A stretch of 64,000 nucleotides of DNA from Pseudomonas sp. 10-1B (GTDB lineage Bacteria; Pseudomonadota; Gammaproteobacteria; Pseudomonadales; Pseudomonadaceae): assembly GCF_000935045.1 (NCBI RefSeq), contig NZ_JYKS01000019.1, positions 1-64,000 on the forward strand, in the 5' to 3' direction. Below are positions 44,549-52,709 of the stretch, in pieces (position 1 is the first letter of the stretch; each line of letters opens with the position of its first letter). A program made the translations under genes and the position numbers. Below the pieces are notes generated by a model that did no database searches, was not told the DNA's origin, and saw only the letters and a list, made by a program, of their open reading frames with translations.

Positions 44549-46717
44549 TCAGAAGTCGATCGTCCCCGAGAACTTGACCAGCCGCGGTTCGCCCTGGGTC
44601 AGGTAGCCGCCATTGGCCGATGCCCAGTAGTTCTTGTCGGTCAGGTTCTCTACATTCATGCGCAAGGTTACGGCCTTGTCCTGTACCTTGAAGCGGTAAC
44701 GCGCGCCTGCATCGAAGCGGTTCCAGGTGGGCAGGCTGAGGGTATTGGCCGGGTTGGCATACTGGCCGCCGGTGCGCAGCATGCGGGCGTTGAGTGCCAG
44801 CCCTTGCAAGCCCGGCACGTCCCAGTCGACGCTGGCATTGAGCTGGAAGGTCGGCACCCCGACGGCATGGTTACCGTCGTCGGCACCGTTCTGGGTGTTC
44901 TTCAGCTCCGTGTCCATGCGTGTGCCGCCAGCCATCAGGCGCAGCCCCTGCAACGGTTCGCCGAATACGCTCAGCTCGATGCCCTTGTTGACTTGCTCGC
45001 CATCCTGGACGAACACATTGCCCTGGACGAAACCGTCGGTGGGCCGCTCGATGCGAAATACCGCCAGGTTGGCGCCGAAGCTCTGGTAGTCGAGCTTCAC
45101 CCCCGCCTCGACCTGCTTGGTCTTGGCCGGCGGGAAGACTTCGCCGACGTTGACGATGCCCTGCCCCGAGGCCGTCGCGCCCTGGGCCAGGCCTTCGATG
45201 CGGTTGGCATACAGCGAGATCGACGGGTTGATCTTGTAGACGATGCCATACACAGGGGTGGTGACCGATTCGTCGTAGAAGGCATTGCGCCCAAGGTCCG
45301 GGCCTTCGCCATCGTAGGCATAGCCCTCGACCCTCAGCTGTTGACGACGTACGCCCACGGTGAGCAGCAAGGTGTCGTCGAACAGCCCGACGGTATCGGA
45401 CAGCGCAAGGCTGCGGTTACGCGTTTTGCCGGTAACCCCGGGGTCGTCCAGCTTGCCCCCGGTGAAGGTCGGCGTGGTCGGCCTGGGCAATGGCTCGGTG
45501 TGGTAGATGTTGGTGTTTTGCGAGTTGTAGAAGACGAAGGCGTTTTCCTGCTGGGTCCAGATGCTGGCCGCACCAAGGTTCAGCTGGTGGCTGACCGGGC
45601 CGGTCTGGAAGCGGCCATTGATGCCGCCCATCAACGTGCTGTTGTCTTCATTGTGGGGAATCTTCGAGCCGCCGATGGTAGCACTGCCGCTGGCCGCATC
45701 AGTGAGAATCGGCGTGCCGTAGAAGCCGTTCTCGTGGGTGTGCTTGAGCCCACCAGCCAGGTAGGCGCTCCAGTTGTCGTTGAAGTCGTAATCGCCCCGG
45801 ACCATGCCGAAGGTGTCCTCGGTCTCGGTCCACGCCCAATCCTGGCCATAGTTGTGGTCCGCATCCGGCGCCCGCGGGATGTCGGTCAGGCCGGCCCCCA
45901 GGCGCACGCTGTTACGCATGTGGTTGACCCGCTGTTTCTGGTAGCCAATATCGGTGGACAGGCGGAAATTGTCACCGCGGTAATCGAGCCCGACGATGAA
46001 CAGCTTGCTGCGCTGGTGCTGGTCATCAACCGCGGTTTCACCCTCACGTTGTGCCAGGTTCAGACGCACGCCGAAACGGTTGTCTTCGCCAAAGCGCTGG
46101 CCGAGATCCAGGTGTTCGCCAAGCCTGCCATCTGTGCTGATGTCCTGGGTGTAACGACGCGTGGGTGTGTCACCGGCGCGTTTGGGCTGCAGGTTGACGT
46201 TGCCGCCCAAGCCAGTACCGGTGGGGCTGGCCCCGTTGAGGAAGGCATTGGGCCCCTTCAGTACCTCGACCCGCTCGATGGCATCGGTGGCGATCATCTG
46301 CCGCGGCAGCACGCCATACAGGCCATTGAACGCCACATCATCGCCGTTAAGCGGCAACCCGCGAATGACGAAGACCTGCGACTGGTTGCCGAAGCCGAAC
46401 GACTGGCGCACTGACGGGTCGTTAAGCAGCACGTCACCGATATCCTCGGCCTGCTGGTCCTCGATCAATTGCGCGGTGTAACTGGTCATGGTGAACGGCA
46501 CGTCCATCATGTCCTGGTTGCCCAGGATGCCCATCTGCCCGCCGCGGGCTACCTGGCCGCCGGCGAAGGGCTCTGGAGGCTCGCCCTTGGGCTTGGCGGC
46601 CTCGGCATTGACAGCGGTAGCATCCAGCTCGATGACACCGTCAGCCGCCTGGGCCGTGACGGCAACGGAACAGCAGACCGCGAGCAAGGTCGATTGATAC
46701 GAACGGACGCGTGCCAT
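44549..46717 (-). CDS. TonB-dependent siderophore receptor without STN domain
   Basis: A 722-residue outer-membrane protein. The signal peptide ends AVTAQAADG, followed by a TonB-box-like segment (IELDATAVNA, about 29-38). A plug domain follows (about 60-200, DVPFTMTSYTAQLIEDQQAE; FVIRGLPLNGDDVAFNGLYG; VEVLKGPNAFLNG), then a 22-strand barrel ending in Phe (KFSGTIDF). It belongs to the ferrichrome/hydroxamate-type receptors. Without an STN domain it would not signal through FecR. I saw no convincing Fur box. The receptor at 60700 shares its plug layout. Confidence 0.92.
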   Translation of the reverse strand: MARVRSYQSTLLAVCCSVAVTAQAADGVIELDATAVNAEAAKPKGEPPEPFAGGQVARGGQMGILGNQDMMDVPFTMTSYTAQLIEDQQAEDIGDVLLNDPSVRQSFGFGNQSQVFVIRGLPLNGDDVAFNGLYGVLPRQMIATDAIERVEVLKGPNAFLNGASPTGTGLGGNVNLQPKRAGDTPTRRYTQDISTDGRLGEHLDLGQRFGEDNRFGVRLNLAQREGETAVDDQHQRSKLFIVGLDYRGDNFRLSTDIGYQKQRVNHMRNSVRLGAGLTDIPRAPDADHNYGQDWAWTETEDTFGMVRGDYDFNDNWSAYLAGGLKHTHENGFYGTPILTDAASGSATIGGSKIPHNEDNSTLMGGINGRFQTGPVSHQLNLGAASIWTQQENAFVFYNSQNTNIYHTEPLPRPTTPTFTGGKLDDPGVTGKTRNRSLALSDTVGLFDDTLLLTVGVRRQQLRVEGYAYDGEGPDLGRNAFYDESVTTPVYGIVYKINPSISLYANRIEGLAQGATASGQGIVNVGEVFPPAKTKQVEAGVKLDYQSFGANLAVFRIERPTDGFVQGNVFVQDGEQVNKGIELSVFGEPLQGLRLMAGGTRMDTELKNTQNGADDGNHAVGVPTFQLNASVDWDVPGLQGLALNARMLRTGGQYANPANTLSLPTWNRFDAGARYRFKVQDKAVTLRMNVENLTDKNYWASANGGYLTQGEPRLVKFSGTIDF

Positions 46718-46975
46718 GAAAGCCTCCCGATGGTGGGGTAATGGCCTTCCTGGCAGGTTGGGAACAGTTGGCGATTGAGTATTGTTTCTAGTCGATGTTA
46801 GGAATGATTACCAAGTGCTCGCACTTTTACGCCGACCAGTGGTCTACTCCCTCTTTTGCCGCCCGCAACGATTGCCGGCGTTTTCATTGCTTTGCTCGAT
46901 CCCGGGCCAAAAGCCGCGGGCTTGTGTAGGATGAGCAGCGCACACCACGACGCTGCCAGCCATAGGGAGATCCAC

Positions 46976-47827
46976 ATGCGCGTCCTGTCATCCGTTGCCG
47001 CCTTGTCGCTGGGCCTGGTCATCTCGACCGGGGCACTGGCTGCCACCGGCGAAGAGGCGCAACTGATCGATTCGATCAATGTCTACCGCAGCCAGGCCCA
47101 ACCCTGCGGTGGCGAGGCGTCGCTGGAGCTGCCGCCGCTCAACAGCGATACCCGCCTGGCGCTGTCGCCGGAGGGCACCCGCGACCTGCAGCAGGCCATG
47201 ACCCGCGCCGCCTACCCGATGGTCAACGTCCAGGCCATCAGCCTGTCGGGGCCACGCGATGCACGCGCCGCCATGCACGCCATCGAAGAAAGCTTCTGCC
47301 AGGTAGTGCTCGACCCGCAGTTCGTCGACATCGGCGTCAGCCAGGAAGGCCGCGACTGGCGCATCGTGCTCGCCCGGCCGCTGCTCAGCGGCCGCCTGGG
47401 CGACTGGCAGGCCGAGGGGCAGAAGGTGTTGCAGGAAATCAACGCCGCGCGCAAGGTGCCGCGTCAATGCGGTGGCCAGCCCTTCGCTGCCGCCCCCGCG
47501 CTAAGCTGGAGTACGGTGCTGGCCGGGGTGGCGGCCAACCATACGCGGGCCATGGCCAACCAGAACTTCTTCGACCACATCGACAAGGACGGTCGCACCC
47601 CCGGTGACCGGGCGGAACTGGCCGGTTACCTGTACCAGCAAATCGGCGAAAACATCGCCGCCGGGCGTGACACCGCGCACAAGGTGGTCGACGGCTGGCT
47701 GGCCAGCCCAGGGCATTGCGCCACGCTGATGAACCCGGACTTGCGTGAGCTAGGCGCCGCCTATGCAGTGGACCCGAAGAGTGATGCGGGCATTTACTGG
47801 ACGGGGTTGTTTGGCACACCGCAATAA
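46976..47827 (+). CDS. Exported CAP-domain (SCP-like) protein
   Basis: A 283-residue protein. The signal peptide is RVLSSVAALSLGLVISTGALA. A first half (about 25-150) of unclear fold contains paired cysteines, and a C-terminal CAP domain (about 155-280) has ANHTRAMANQNFFDHIDKDG, YLYQQIGENIAAGRDT and GWLASPGHCATLMNPDLREL. The His and Glu of the CAP cavity are present. GGGAGA precedes ATG 46976. Bacterial CAP proteins are secreted and often of unknown role. The first half looks like a degenerate second CAP copy, which is my inference. Confidence 0.85.
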   Translation: MRVLSSVAALSLGLVISTGALAATGEEAQLIDSINVYRSQAQPCGGEASLELPPLNSDTRLALSPEGTRDLQQAMTRAAYPMVNVQAISLSGPRDARAAMHAIEESFCQVVLDPQFVDIGVSQEGRDWRIVLARPLLSGRLGDWQAEGQKVLQEINAARKVPRQCGGQPFAAAPALSWSTVLAGVAANHTRAMANQNFFDHIDKDGRTPGDRAELAGYLYQQIGENIAAGRDTAHKVVDGWLASPGHCATLMNPDLRELGAAYAVDPKSDAGIYWTGLFGTPQ

Positions 47828-47844
47828 GCCTGGCTAGAAGTCGC

Positions 47845-48067
47845 CTGTGGGAATGGCCTGTGGGAGCGGCCTTGTGTCGCGAAAGGGGCGCACAGCGCCT
47901 AATGCCAGTCAGTTAAGCCATTGGGGCTGCTTTGCAGCCCATCGCCGGCAAGCCAGCTCCCACAGGGACCGCGCAAAGCTTGAGGTCTGCACTGTTCCTG
48001 TGGGAGCCCGGCTTGCCGGCGATGGGCCGCTCTGCGGCCCAATCGCGACACAAGGCCGCTCCCACAG
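47845..48067. repeat. REP cluster, two inverted pairs
   Basis: The outer arms TGTGGGAGCGGCCTTGTGTC and GACACAAGGCCGCTCCCACA enclose an inner pair of CATCGCCGGCAAGCCAGCTC and GGCTTGCCGGCGATGGGCC. It lies between the convergent CAP and AraC-type genes and could terminate both. Confidence 0.82.
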
Positions 48068-48083
48068 CGAACTGTGCAAGGCT

Positions 48084-49058
48084 TCAGATTGAGTGCCTTC
48101 CCGTGCGCAGTTCCAGCGCGGTACAACCAAACCGCCGCCGCACACACTTGCCCAGGTAACTGGCATCGCCCAAACCCACTTCGTCGGCAATCTGCGCCAG
48201 GCTGTGGCTGGAGTTGAGCAAGCGCCAGCGGGCCTGCTGCAAGCGCATCTCCAGCCACCAGGCCTTGGCACTCATGCCGTGGCTGGCCTGGAACTGCCGG
48301 TCCAGCTGGCGCCGGCTGATGCCCAGCTCGGCGGCCAGTTGCTCCACCGCCAATGGCGTGCCCAGGTGATGACGCATCAGTGCCTGCGCCCGCTGCACCT
48401 GCCGCCCTTGCCCGGCACCTAGCTCCAGCGAACGCAAGGCATGGCGGCTGTCGCGGGTTTCGTCCACCAGCATGTCGGCCAGCCCCTTCAACGCGCGGGC
48501 TCGGCCACAGGCACGTGACAGCAGCGCTACGGCCAGGTCGATGGCGGCAGTACCGCCAGCGCAGGTGATGCGACTGCCGTCGATGCTATACAACTGCTCG
48601 CGCAGCACCTGCAAGTGGGGGAAAGCGGCACGAAACTCGGCTTCGTGACGCCAGTGCACCACCACCTTGTGCCCCTTCAGCAGCCCACATGCGGCCAGCA
48701 GGAAAGCACCGTTGTCGACCCCCACCAGCTTGACGCCGGCTTTGCCGGCCTGCCTTAGCAAAGCCTGGTAGCGCGGCGCCAGCGCAGCAGAGGCCATGGC
48801 GTTGCGCCCGCCGAACACCACCAGGTAGTCGAAACTGGACAGTTCGAGCTGGCCGGCGACGGCCTCGACCTGCAGCACCGCGCCACTGCTCGACGGCACC
48901 GGGTCGAGGGTGAGCCCGGCCACGGTCCAGCTGCAGTAGCGCTGCTGGCTGTAGTCCTCGTCGTCGGCGCTGAAGCGCAACTTGTCGAGAAAGGCGCCAA
49001 ACGGCAGCAAGGCAAAATCCGGTAGCGGCAAGATCAGCAGGCGGATGTCAGGCAGCAT
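48084..49058 (-). CDS. GlxA-type AraC regulator with DJ-1-like domain
   Basis: A 324-residue regulator. An N-terminal DJ-1/PfpI-like domain (about 1-185) contains YLVVFGGRNAMASAA and, at the nucleophile elbow, GVDNGAFLLAACGLLKG, where the usual Cys is Asp. The C-terminal AraC domain (about 220-315) has two helix-turn-helix motifs (LAVEQLAAELGISRRQLDRQ; SLAQIADEVGLGDASYLGK). This type often controls amine and amino-acid catabolism. It is divergent from a LysE-type exporter. ATG 49058 is chosen over a frame start at 49187 that would overlap the exporter gene. Confidence 0.88.
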   Translation of the reverse strand: MLPDIRLLILPLPDFALLPFGAFLDKLRFSADDEDYSQQRYCSWTVAGLTLDPVPSSSGAVLQVEAVAGQLELSSFDYLVVFGGRNAMASAALAPRYQALLRQAGKAGVKLVGVDNGAFLLAACGLLKGHKVVVHWRHEAEFRAAFPHLQVLREQLYSIDGSRITCAGGTAAIDLAVALLSRACGRARALKGLADMLVDETRDSRHALRSLELGAGQGRQVQRAQALMRHHLGTPLAVEQLAAELGISRRQLDRQFQASHGMSAKAWWLEMRLQQARWRLLNSSHSLAQIADEVGLGDASYLGKCVRRRFGCTALELRTGRHSI

Positions 49059-49164
49059 GGTATTTGCGTCCAGAAAAGACCGTTCAATGTCCAGATCATA
49101 CCCTGGCAAGCACAGCGTTGCCGCATAGACTGGCGCCGTCCCTACCAACAAGGCATTTCCCCAT

Positions 49165-49776
49165 ATGGCACTCGACACCTGGCTCATCTACCTGCTGGCC
49201 AGCATCGGCCTGTCGCTGACCCCGGGCCCCAACAGCCTGTTGGCCCTGACCCACGGCGCCTTGTATGGCGCGCGCCGGACGTTGTTCACCATCGTCGGCG
49301 GGGTGTTCGGTTTCAGCGCCCTCATCGCCCTGGCCATGTTCGGCCTCAGCGCGTTGCTGCAGACCTCGGCTTCGGTGCTAAGCGTGCTCAAGTGGGTGGG
49401 TGGCGCCTATCTGGTCTGGCTGGGTATCCAGCTGTGGCGTAGCCCAAGCCTGCACCTCGAACTGACCGAGCGTAGCGCACGGCTTGGCAACGCCGGCCTG
49501 TTCCGCCAAGGCCTGCTGTCGGCCATGGCCAACCCCAAGGTATTGCTGTTCTATGGCGCCTTCCTGCCCCAATTCATCGACCCGCAGCGTGGGCTGTTGC
49601 TGCAGTTCGTGGTGATGGCGGCGACCTTTGCCAGTGTCGAGTTTCTGGTGGAATACCTGCTGGCACGACTGGCGTTCCGCGTCCGGCCCTGGCTGGCCAA
49701 GGGGGGCAAGGGCTTCAACCGCTGCTGCGGCAGCTTGTTTGCCCTGATTGGCGTGGCCTTGCCGCTAAGCCGATGA
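49165..49776 (+). CDS. LysE/RhtB-family amino-acid exporter
   Basis: A 203-residue inner-membrane protein with six helices. It shows the family N-terminus SLTPGPNSLLALTHGALYGA (about 17-36), then GGAYLVWLGIQLWR and FRQGLLSAMANPKVLLFYGA near 114-133. It should export amino acids or derivatives. It is divergent from the GlxA-type regulator, with 106 bases between the starts, so that regulator may control it. The substrate is unknown. Confidence 0.9.
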   Translation: MALDTWLIYLLASIGLSLTPGPNSLLALTHGALYGARRTLFTIVGGVFGFSALIALAMFGLSALLQTSASVLSVLKWVGGAYLVWLGIQLWRSPSLHLELTERSARLGNAGLFRQGLLSAMANPKVLLFYGAFLPQFIDPQRGLLLQFVVMAATFASVEFLVEYLLARLAFRVRPWLAKGGKGFNRCCGSLFALIGVALPLSR

Positions 49777-49813
49777 CATTTGCAGCAGGCCGCACCTACA
49801 AGGCCGCATCCCC

Positions 49814-51013
49814 TCAGCCACGGCGTGCTTTGGCCAGGAAGATGATCAAGGCAATACCCGGCAATGCGGCCCCCGCCAGCGCCACCCCCTGCCAGCCAAA
49901 CTGGTTGAACAGCGCACTGGCCACCGACGAACCCAAGGCCCCGCCAAGAAAGATGCTGGACATGTATACCGCATTCAGCCGCCCGCGGCTGGCCGGGTCG
50001 AGCGCGTACACTTCACGCTGGCCGATCACCATGTTCATCTGCACCGCAAAGTCCAGCAACACACCCGTCAGGCCCAGGCCAATCACGCTGTAACCCGGAA
50101 CCGTCAGCCCCAACAGCAAGGCCACCGGCGCCAGCAGCAGTGCCAACAGCGAACCCGCCCGTGCATGCCCGGCATCCGCCAGGCGGCCGGCCATGGGCGC
50201 GGCAACCGCCCCCACCGCCCCGACTAGGGCGAACACGGCGATCTGGCTTTGCGAAAGACCATGTGCGCCGGCCAAGGCCATTGGCACCGCCGTCCAGTAG
50301 AGGCTGAATGCAGCGAACATCAAAGCCTGGTACAGCGACCGCTGGCGCAGTAGCGGATACCGACGCAGCAGGGTGAACAGCGACAGCATCAGCCCGGCAT
50401 AGCTGGCCTTGTGCTCGGGCCGACGCTGCGGCAGGGTCAGCACCAGCAGCAAGATGATCGCCAGCATGACCCCGGCAGCGCCAATGAACACTGCACGCCA
50501 GCCGAAGTGGTCGGCCACCAGGCTCGACAGAGGCCGCGCCAGCAGAATGCCCAGCAACAGGCCACCCATGATGTTGCCGACTACCCGGCCGCGCTGCTGC
50601 TCGGGCGCCAGATGTGCCGCCAGCGGAATCAGCATCTGCACTGCCACCGAACTGAAACCGATCAACAGTGCGTAAACCAGGAACAGCTGGCCCTGGCCGC
50701 TACTGCTGGTGCCTGCCAGTAACAAGCTGATGCAAGCCAGAACAGCAGTGGCCACCATCAGGCGGCGGTTCTCCAGCAGGTCGGCCAGCGGTACCAGCAG
50801 CAACAGGCCCAAGGCATAGCCCAACTGGGTGAGGGAGACGATCAGGCTGGCATGCTCGGTAGACAACCCCAGATCCGGAGCGATCAGGCCGACGATGGGC
50901 TGGGCATAGTAGATGTTGGCGACGATTGCGCCGCAGCAGAACGCTAGCAGCGCGACCAGGGCCCGGCTCAGGCCCGCGGCTGCCGGTTGGGTCGCGGCAA
51001 GGGAAGGATTCAT
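49814..51013 (-). CDS. MFS transporter, DHA1 type
   Basis: A 399-residue inner-membrane protein with 12 predicted helices. NIYYAQPIVGLIAPDLGLS lies near the N-terminus, followed by the MFS loop motif PLADLLENRRLM near 75 and the YEVYALDPASRGRLN-like segment (REVYALDPASRGRLNAVYMS) near 335. It is probably a drug or metabolite exporter. It lies 104 bases downstream of a LysR regulator in the same direction, so the regulator may drive it. The substrate is not evident. Confidence 0.88.
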   Translation of the reverse strand: MNPSLAATQPAAAGLSRALVALLAFCCGAIVANIYYAQPIVGLIAPDLGLSTEHASLIVSLTQLGYALGLLLLVPLADLLENRRLMVATAVLACISLLLAGTSSSGQGQLFLVYALLIGFSSVAVQMLIPLAAHLAPEQQRGRVVGNIMGGLLLGILLARPLSSLVADHFGWRAVFIGAAGVMLAIILLLVLTLPQRRPEHKASYAGLMLSLFTLLRRYPLLRQRSLYQALMFAAFSLYWTAVPMALAGAHGLSQSQIAVFALVGAVGAVAAPMAGRLADAGHARAGSLLALLLAPVALLLGLTVPGYSVIGLGLTGVLLDFAVQMNMVIGQREVYALDPASRGRLNAVYMSSIFLGGALGSSVASALFNQFGWQGVALAGAALPGIALIIFLAKARRG

Positions 51014-51117
51014 GCGAGGTTCCTCGACAAGGGTGGAATATGTCGGCCACCTTACCTGTGAGCATCACCGCCGAGAATCGGACGCTGGCGCAATGCGGCT
51101 TTGCGTACTGCGCAACG

Positions 51118-52023
51118 CTAGGCGCTGCGCTTGAGCACATTTTCGCAAAACTCGATGAAGGCATTGACCCGCCGCGAGCCCCGGTGGTTGGGCAGGTACA
51201 GAGCGTTGATGCTGTCATTGGCCGTCCCAGGGTTGGCCTGCCAGTCAGGGAACAGCCGCTGCAGGCGCCCGTCTTGCACATCCTCGCGCACCAGCCAGTC
51301 GGCCAGCAGGGCAATGCCACCGCCCGCCAGTGCGGTTTCGCGCAACATGTCGGCATTGGCGCTGCGTAAAGGCCCGCTTACGTCCAGCTCCAGGCTTTCC
51401 TGGCCGCAGGTCAGGCGCCAGCAGCGCGCTTTCTGCCCGTAGCGAAAGCGCAGGCAGGCATGCTCGAGCAATTGTCGAGGATGCAGCAGCGGTGCTCGCC
51501 CGGCGAGATAGGCCGGGCTGGCCACCAGCCAGCGCTGGAAGCGACCCAGTTGGCGGCAAACCAGTTCGTCGTTGGGCGACGGGTCGCCCAGGCGAATCGA
51601 CAGGTCATAGCGCCCGTCAAGCAGGTCATCCAGGCGGTCGCTGAGGTCAATGTCCAGCTCCAACGCCGGGTTTCGTGCCAGAAACGGCCCCAGGTGCGGG
51701 GCAATGACTCGCCTGCCGAATTCCACCGGCAGGCACAGGCGCAATACGCCTACTGGCTCCTCGCCGCGATCAGCGACGCTGGCATCGGCGTCCTCCAGCG
51801 CCTCGAAGATGCCCCGGGCGCGCTCATAGTAGCGGGCACCCGCCTCCGTCAGGCTGACCTGGCGTGTCGAACGGTTGAGCAGGGTGGCCCCCAACGCCGT
51901 TTCCAGGGCATCGACCAGGCGCGTCACCGACGATGTCGCCAGCCCTAGCCTGCGCGCAGCAGCCGAAAAGCCCTGAGCATCGACGGTGGCCACGAACATT
52001 TTCATCGCGAGGAATTTGTCCAT
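51118..52023 (-). CDS. LysR-family transcriptional regulator
   Basis: A 301-residue protein from ATG 52023. The winged helix at the N-terminus (FVATVDAQGFSAAARRLGLA, then TSSVTRLVDALE) is followed by a LysR substrate domain (about 90-295). It belongs to the group resembling DhcR/AaeR-like regulators, which bind aromatic or small acids, but the effector is unknown. A start six codons upstream (52041) is possible. It is divergent from a cupin gene and upstream of an MFS gene, both plausible targets. Confidence 0.9.
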   Translation of the reverse strand: MDKFLAMKMFVATVDAQGFSAAARRLGLATSSVTRLVDALETALGATLLNRSTRQVSLTEAGARYYERARGIFEALEDADASVADRGEEPVGVLRLCLPVEFGRRVIAPHLGPFLARNPALELDIDLSDRLDDLLDGRYDLSIRLGDPSPNDELVCRQLGRFQRWLVASPAYLAGRAPLLHPRQLLEHACLRFRYGQKARCWRLTCGQESLELDVSGPLRSANADMLRETALAGGGIALLADWLVREDVQDGRLQRLFPDWQANPGTANDSINALYLPNHRGSRRVNAFIEFCENVLKRSA

Positions 52024-52139
52024 GTGCAGGCCGTCTTCCAAAACCCAGAAAGTTCTTACAAACAGCCGGGCGGGTCAAGAAGCGCGCCGCAAAGCAATTG
52101 CGTCCATAGTGGAATCACCCCCTACCAATGAGGCATGCC

Positions 52140-52490
52140 ATGACACTGAACAACCTGCTGACTACCCTGCCCCCTTGCGACCCCGCCAGTGCCGAACGTG
52201 TCGACCAACTACTCAGCCGCCCGGGCGTGCGTGTGGAGCGTATCGTCTCCAGCGGGCAGGCCAGCCCGCCCGGCTTCTGGTACGACCAGGCCGAAGGCGA
52301 ATGGATCGTGCTGCTCAGTGGCGCCGCCGGCCTGCGTTTCGAACACGAGAACCACACTCGCCTGCTGGCACCGGGCGATTGCCTGGACATACCGCCGCAT
52401 CACCGCCACCGCGTGGAATGGACAGCCCCCGGCACGGCCACCATCTGGCTTGCGCTGTTCTACAGCAGCGCCAACCCATGGCCAGCGTGA
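52140..52490 (+). CDS. Cupin-domain protein
   Basis: A 116-residue single-domain cupin. The conserved strands are EGEWIVLLSGAAGLRFEHEN (about 53-72) and LLAPGDCLDIPPHHRHRVEW (about 76-95), with His residues at the usual metal-binding positions in PPHHRHRVEW. The function is unknown; such small cupins can be isomerases, dioxygenases or sensors. GAGG lies six bases before ATG 52140. It is divergent from the LysR gene and ends in a clear terminator. Confidence 0.8.
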   Translation: MTLNNLLTTLPPCDPASAERVDQLLSRPGVRVERIVSSGQASPPGFWYDQAEGEWIVLLSGAAGLRFEHENHTRLLAPGDCLDIPPHHRHRVEWTAPGTATIWLALFYSSANPWPA

Positions 52491-52518
52491 AACCAGCACA
52501 CATCCCATTCGACCAAAG

Positions 52519-52557
52519 TATTCATGCAGTCTCCGCTACCTGCATGAATATCTTTTT
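52519..52557 (+). terminator. Intrinsic terminator after the cupin gene
   Basis: TATTCATGCAG (52519-52529) pairs perfectly with CTGCATGAATA (52540-52550) around a 10-base loop, followed by TCTTTTTT. It insulates the cupin gene from gcd. Confidence 0.9.
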
Positions 52558-52648
52558 TACGCCATTTTTCGCTACCTGATCTAGGCTTTTAGCCACACCT
52601 TGGCCAGTTCAGCCCTGCGACAATCAGCCTCGCAAAATTATGTACCAA

Positions 52649-52664
52649 CTTGTTAATTAGCAAG
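52649..52664. promoter_or_regulatory. Operator-like palindrome upstream of gcd
   Basis: CTTGTTAATTAGCAAG is symmetric at 14 of 16 positions and overlaps a second inverted repeat, TTAGC-AA-GCTAA. It lies 46 bases before the gcd start in an AT-rich promoter region. It may bind a repressor that controls periplasmic glucose oxidation; no candidate gene is adjacent. Confidence 0.5.
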
Positions 52665-52709
52665 CTAAGGGCTTAGACTGCGCGCATTCCACCTGCTGAG
52701 ATCCCTGGC

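Noticed and set aside
46730..46830. Possible Fur box upstream of the siderophore receptor at 44549
   Set aside because: Short AT-rich pieces such as GGAATGATTACC match only partly and I could not build a convincing 19-base site.
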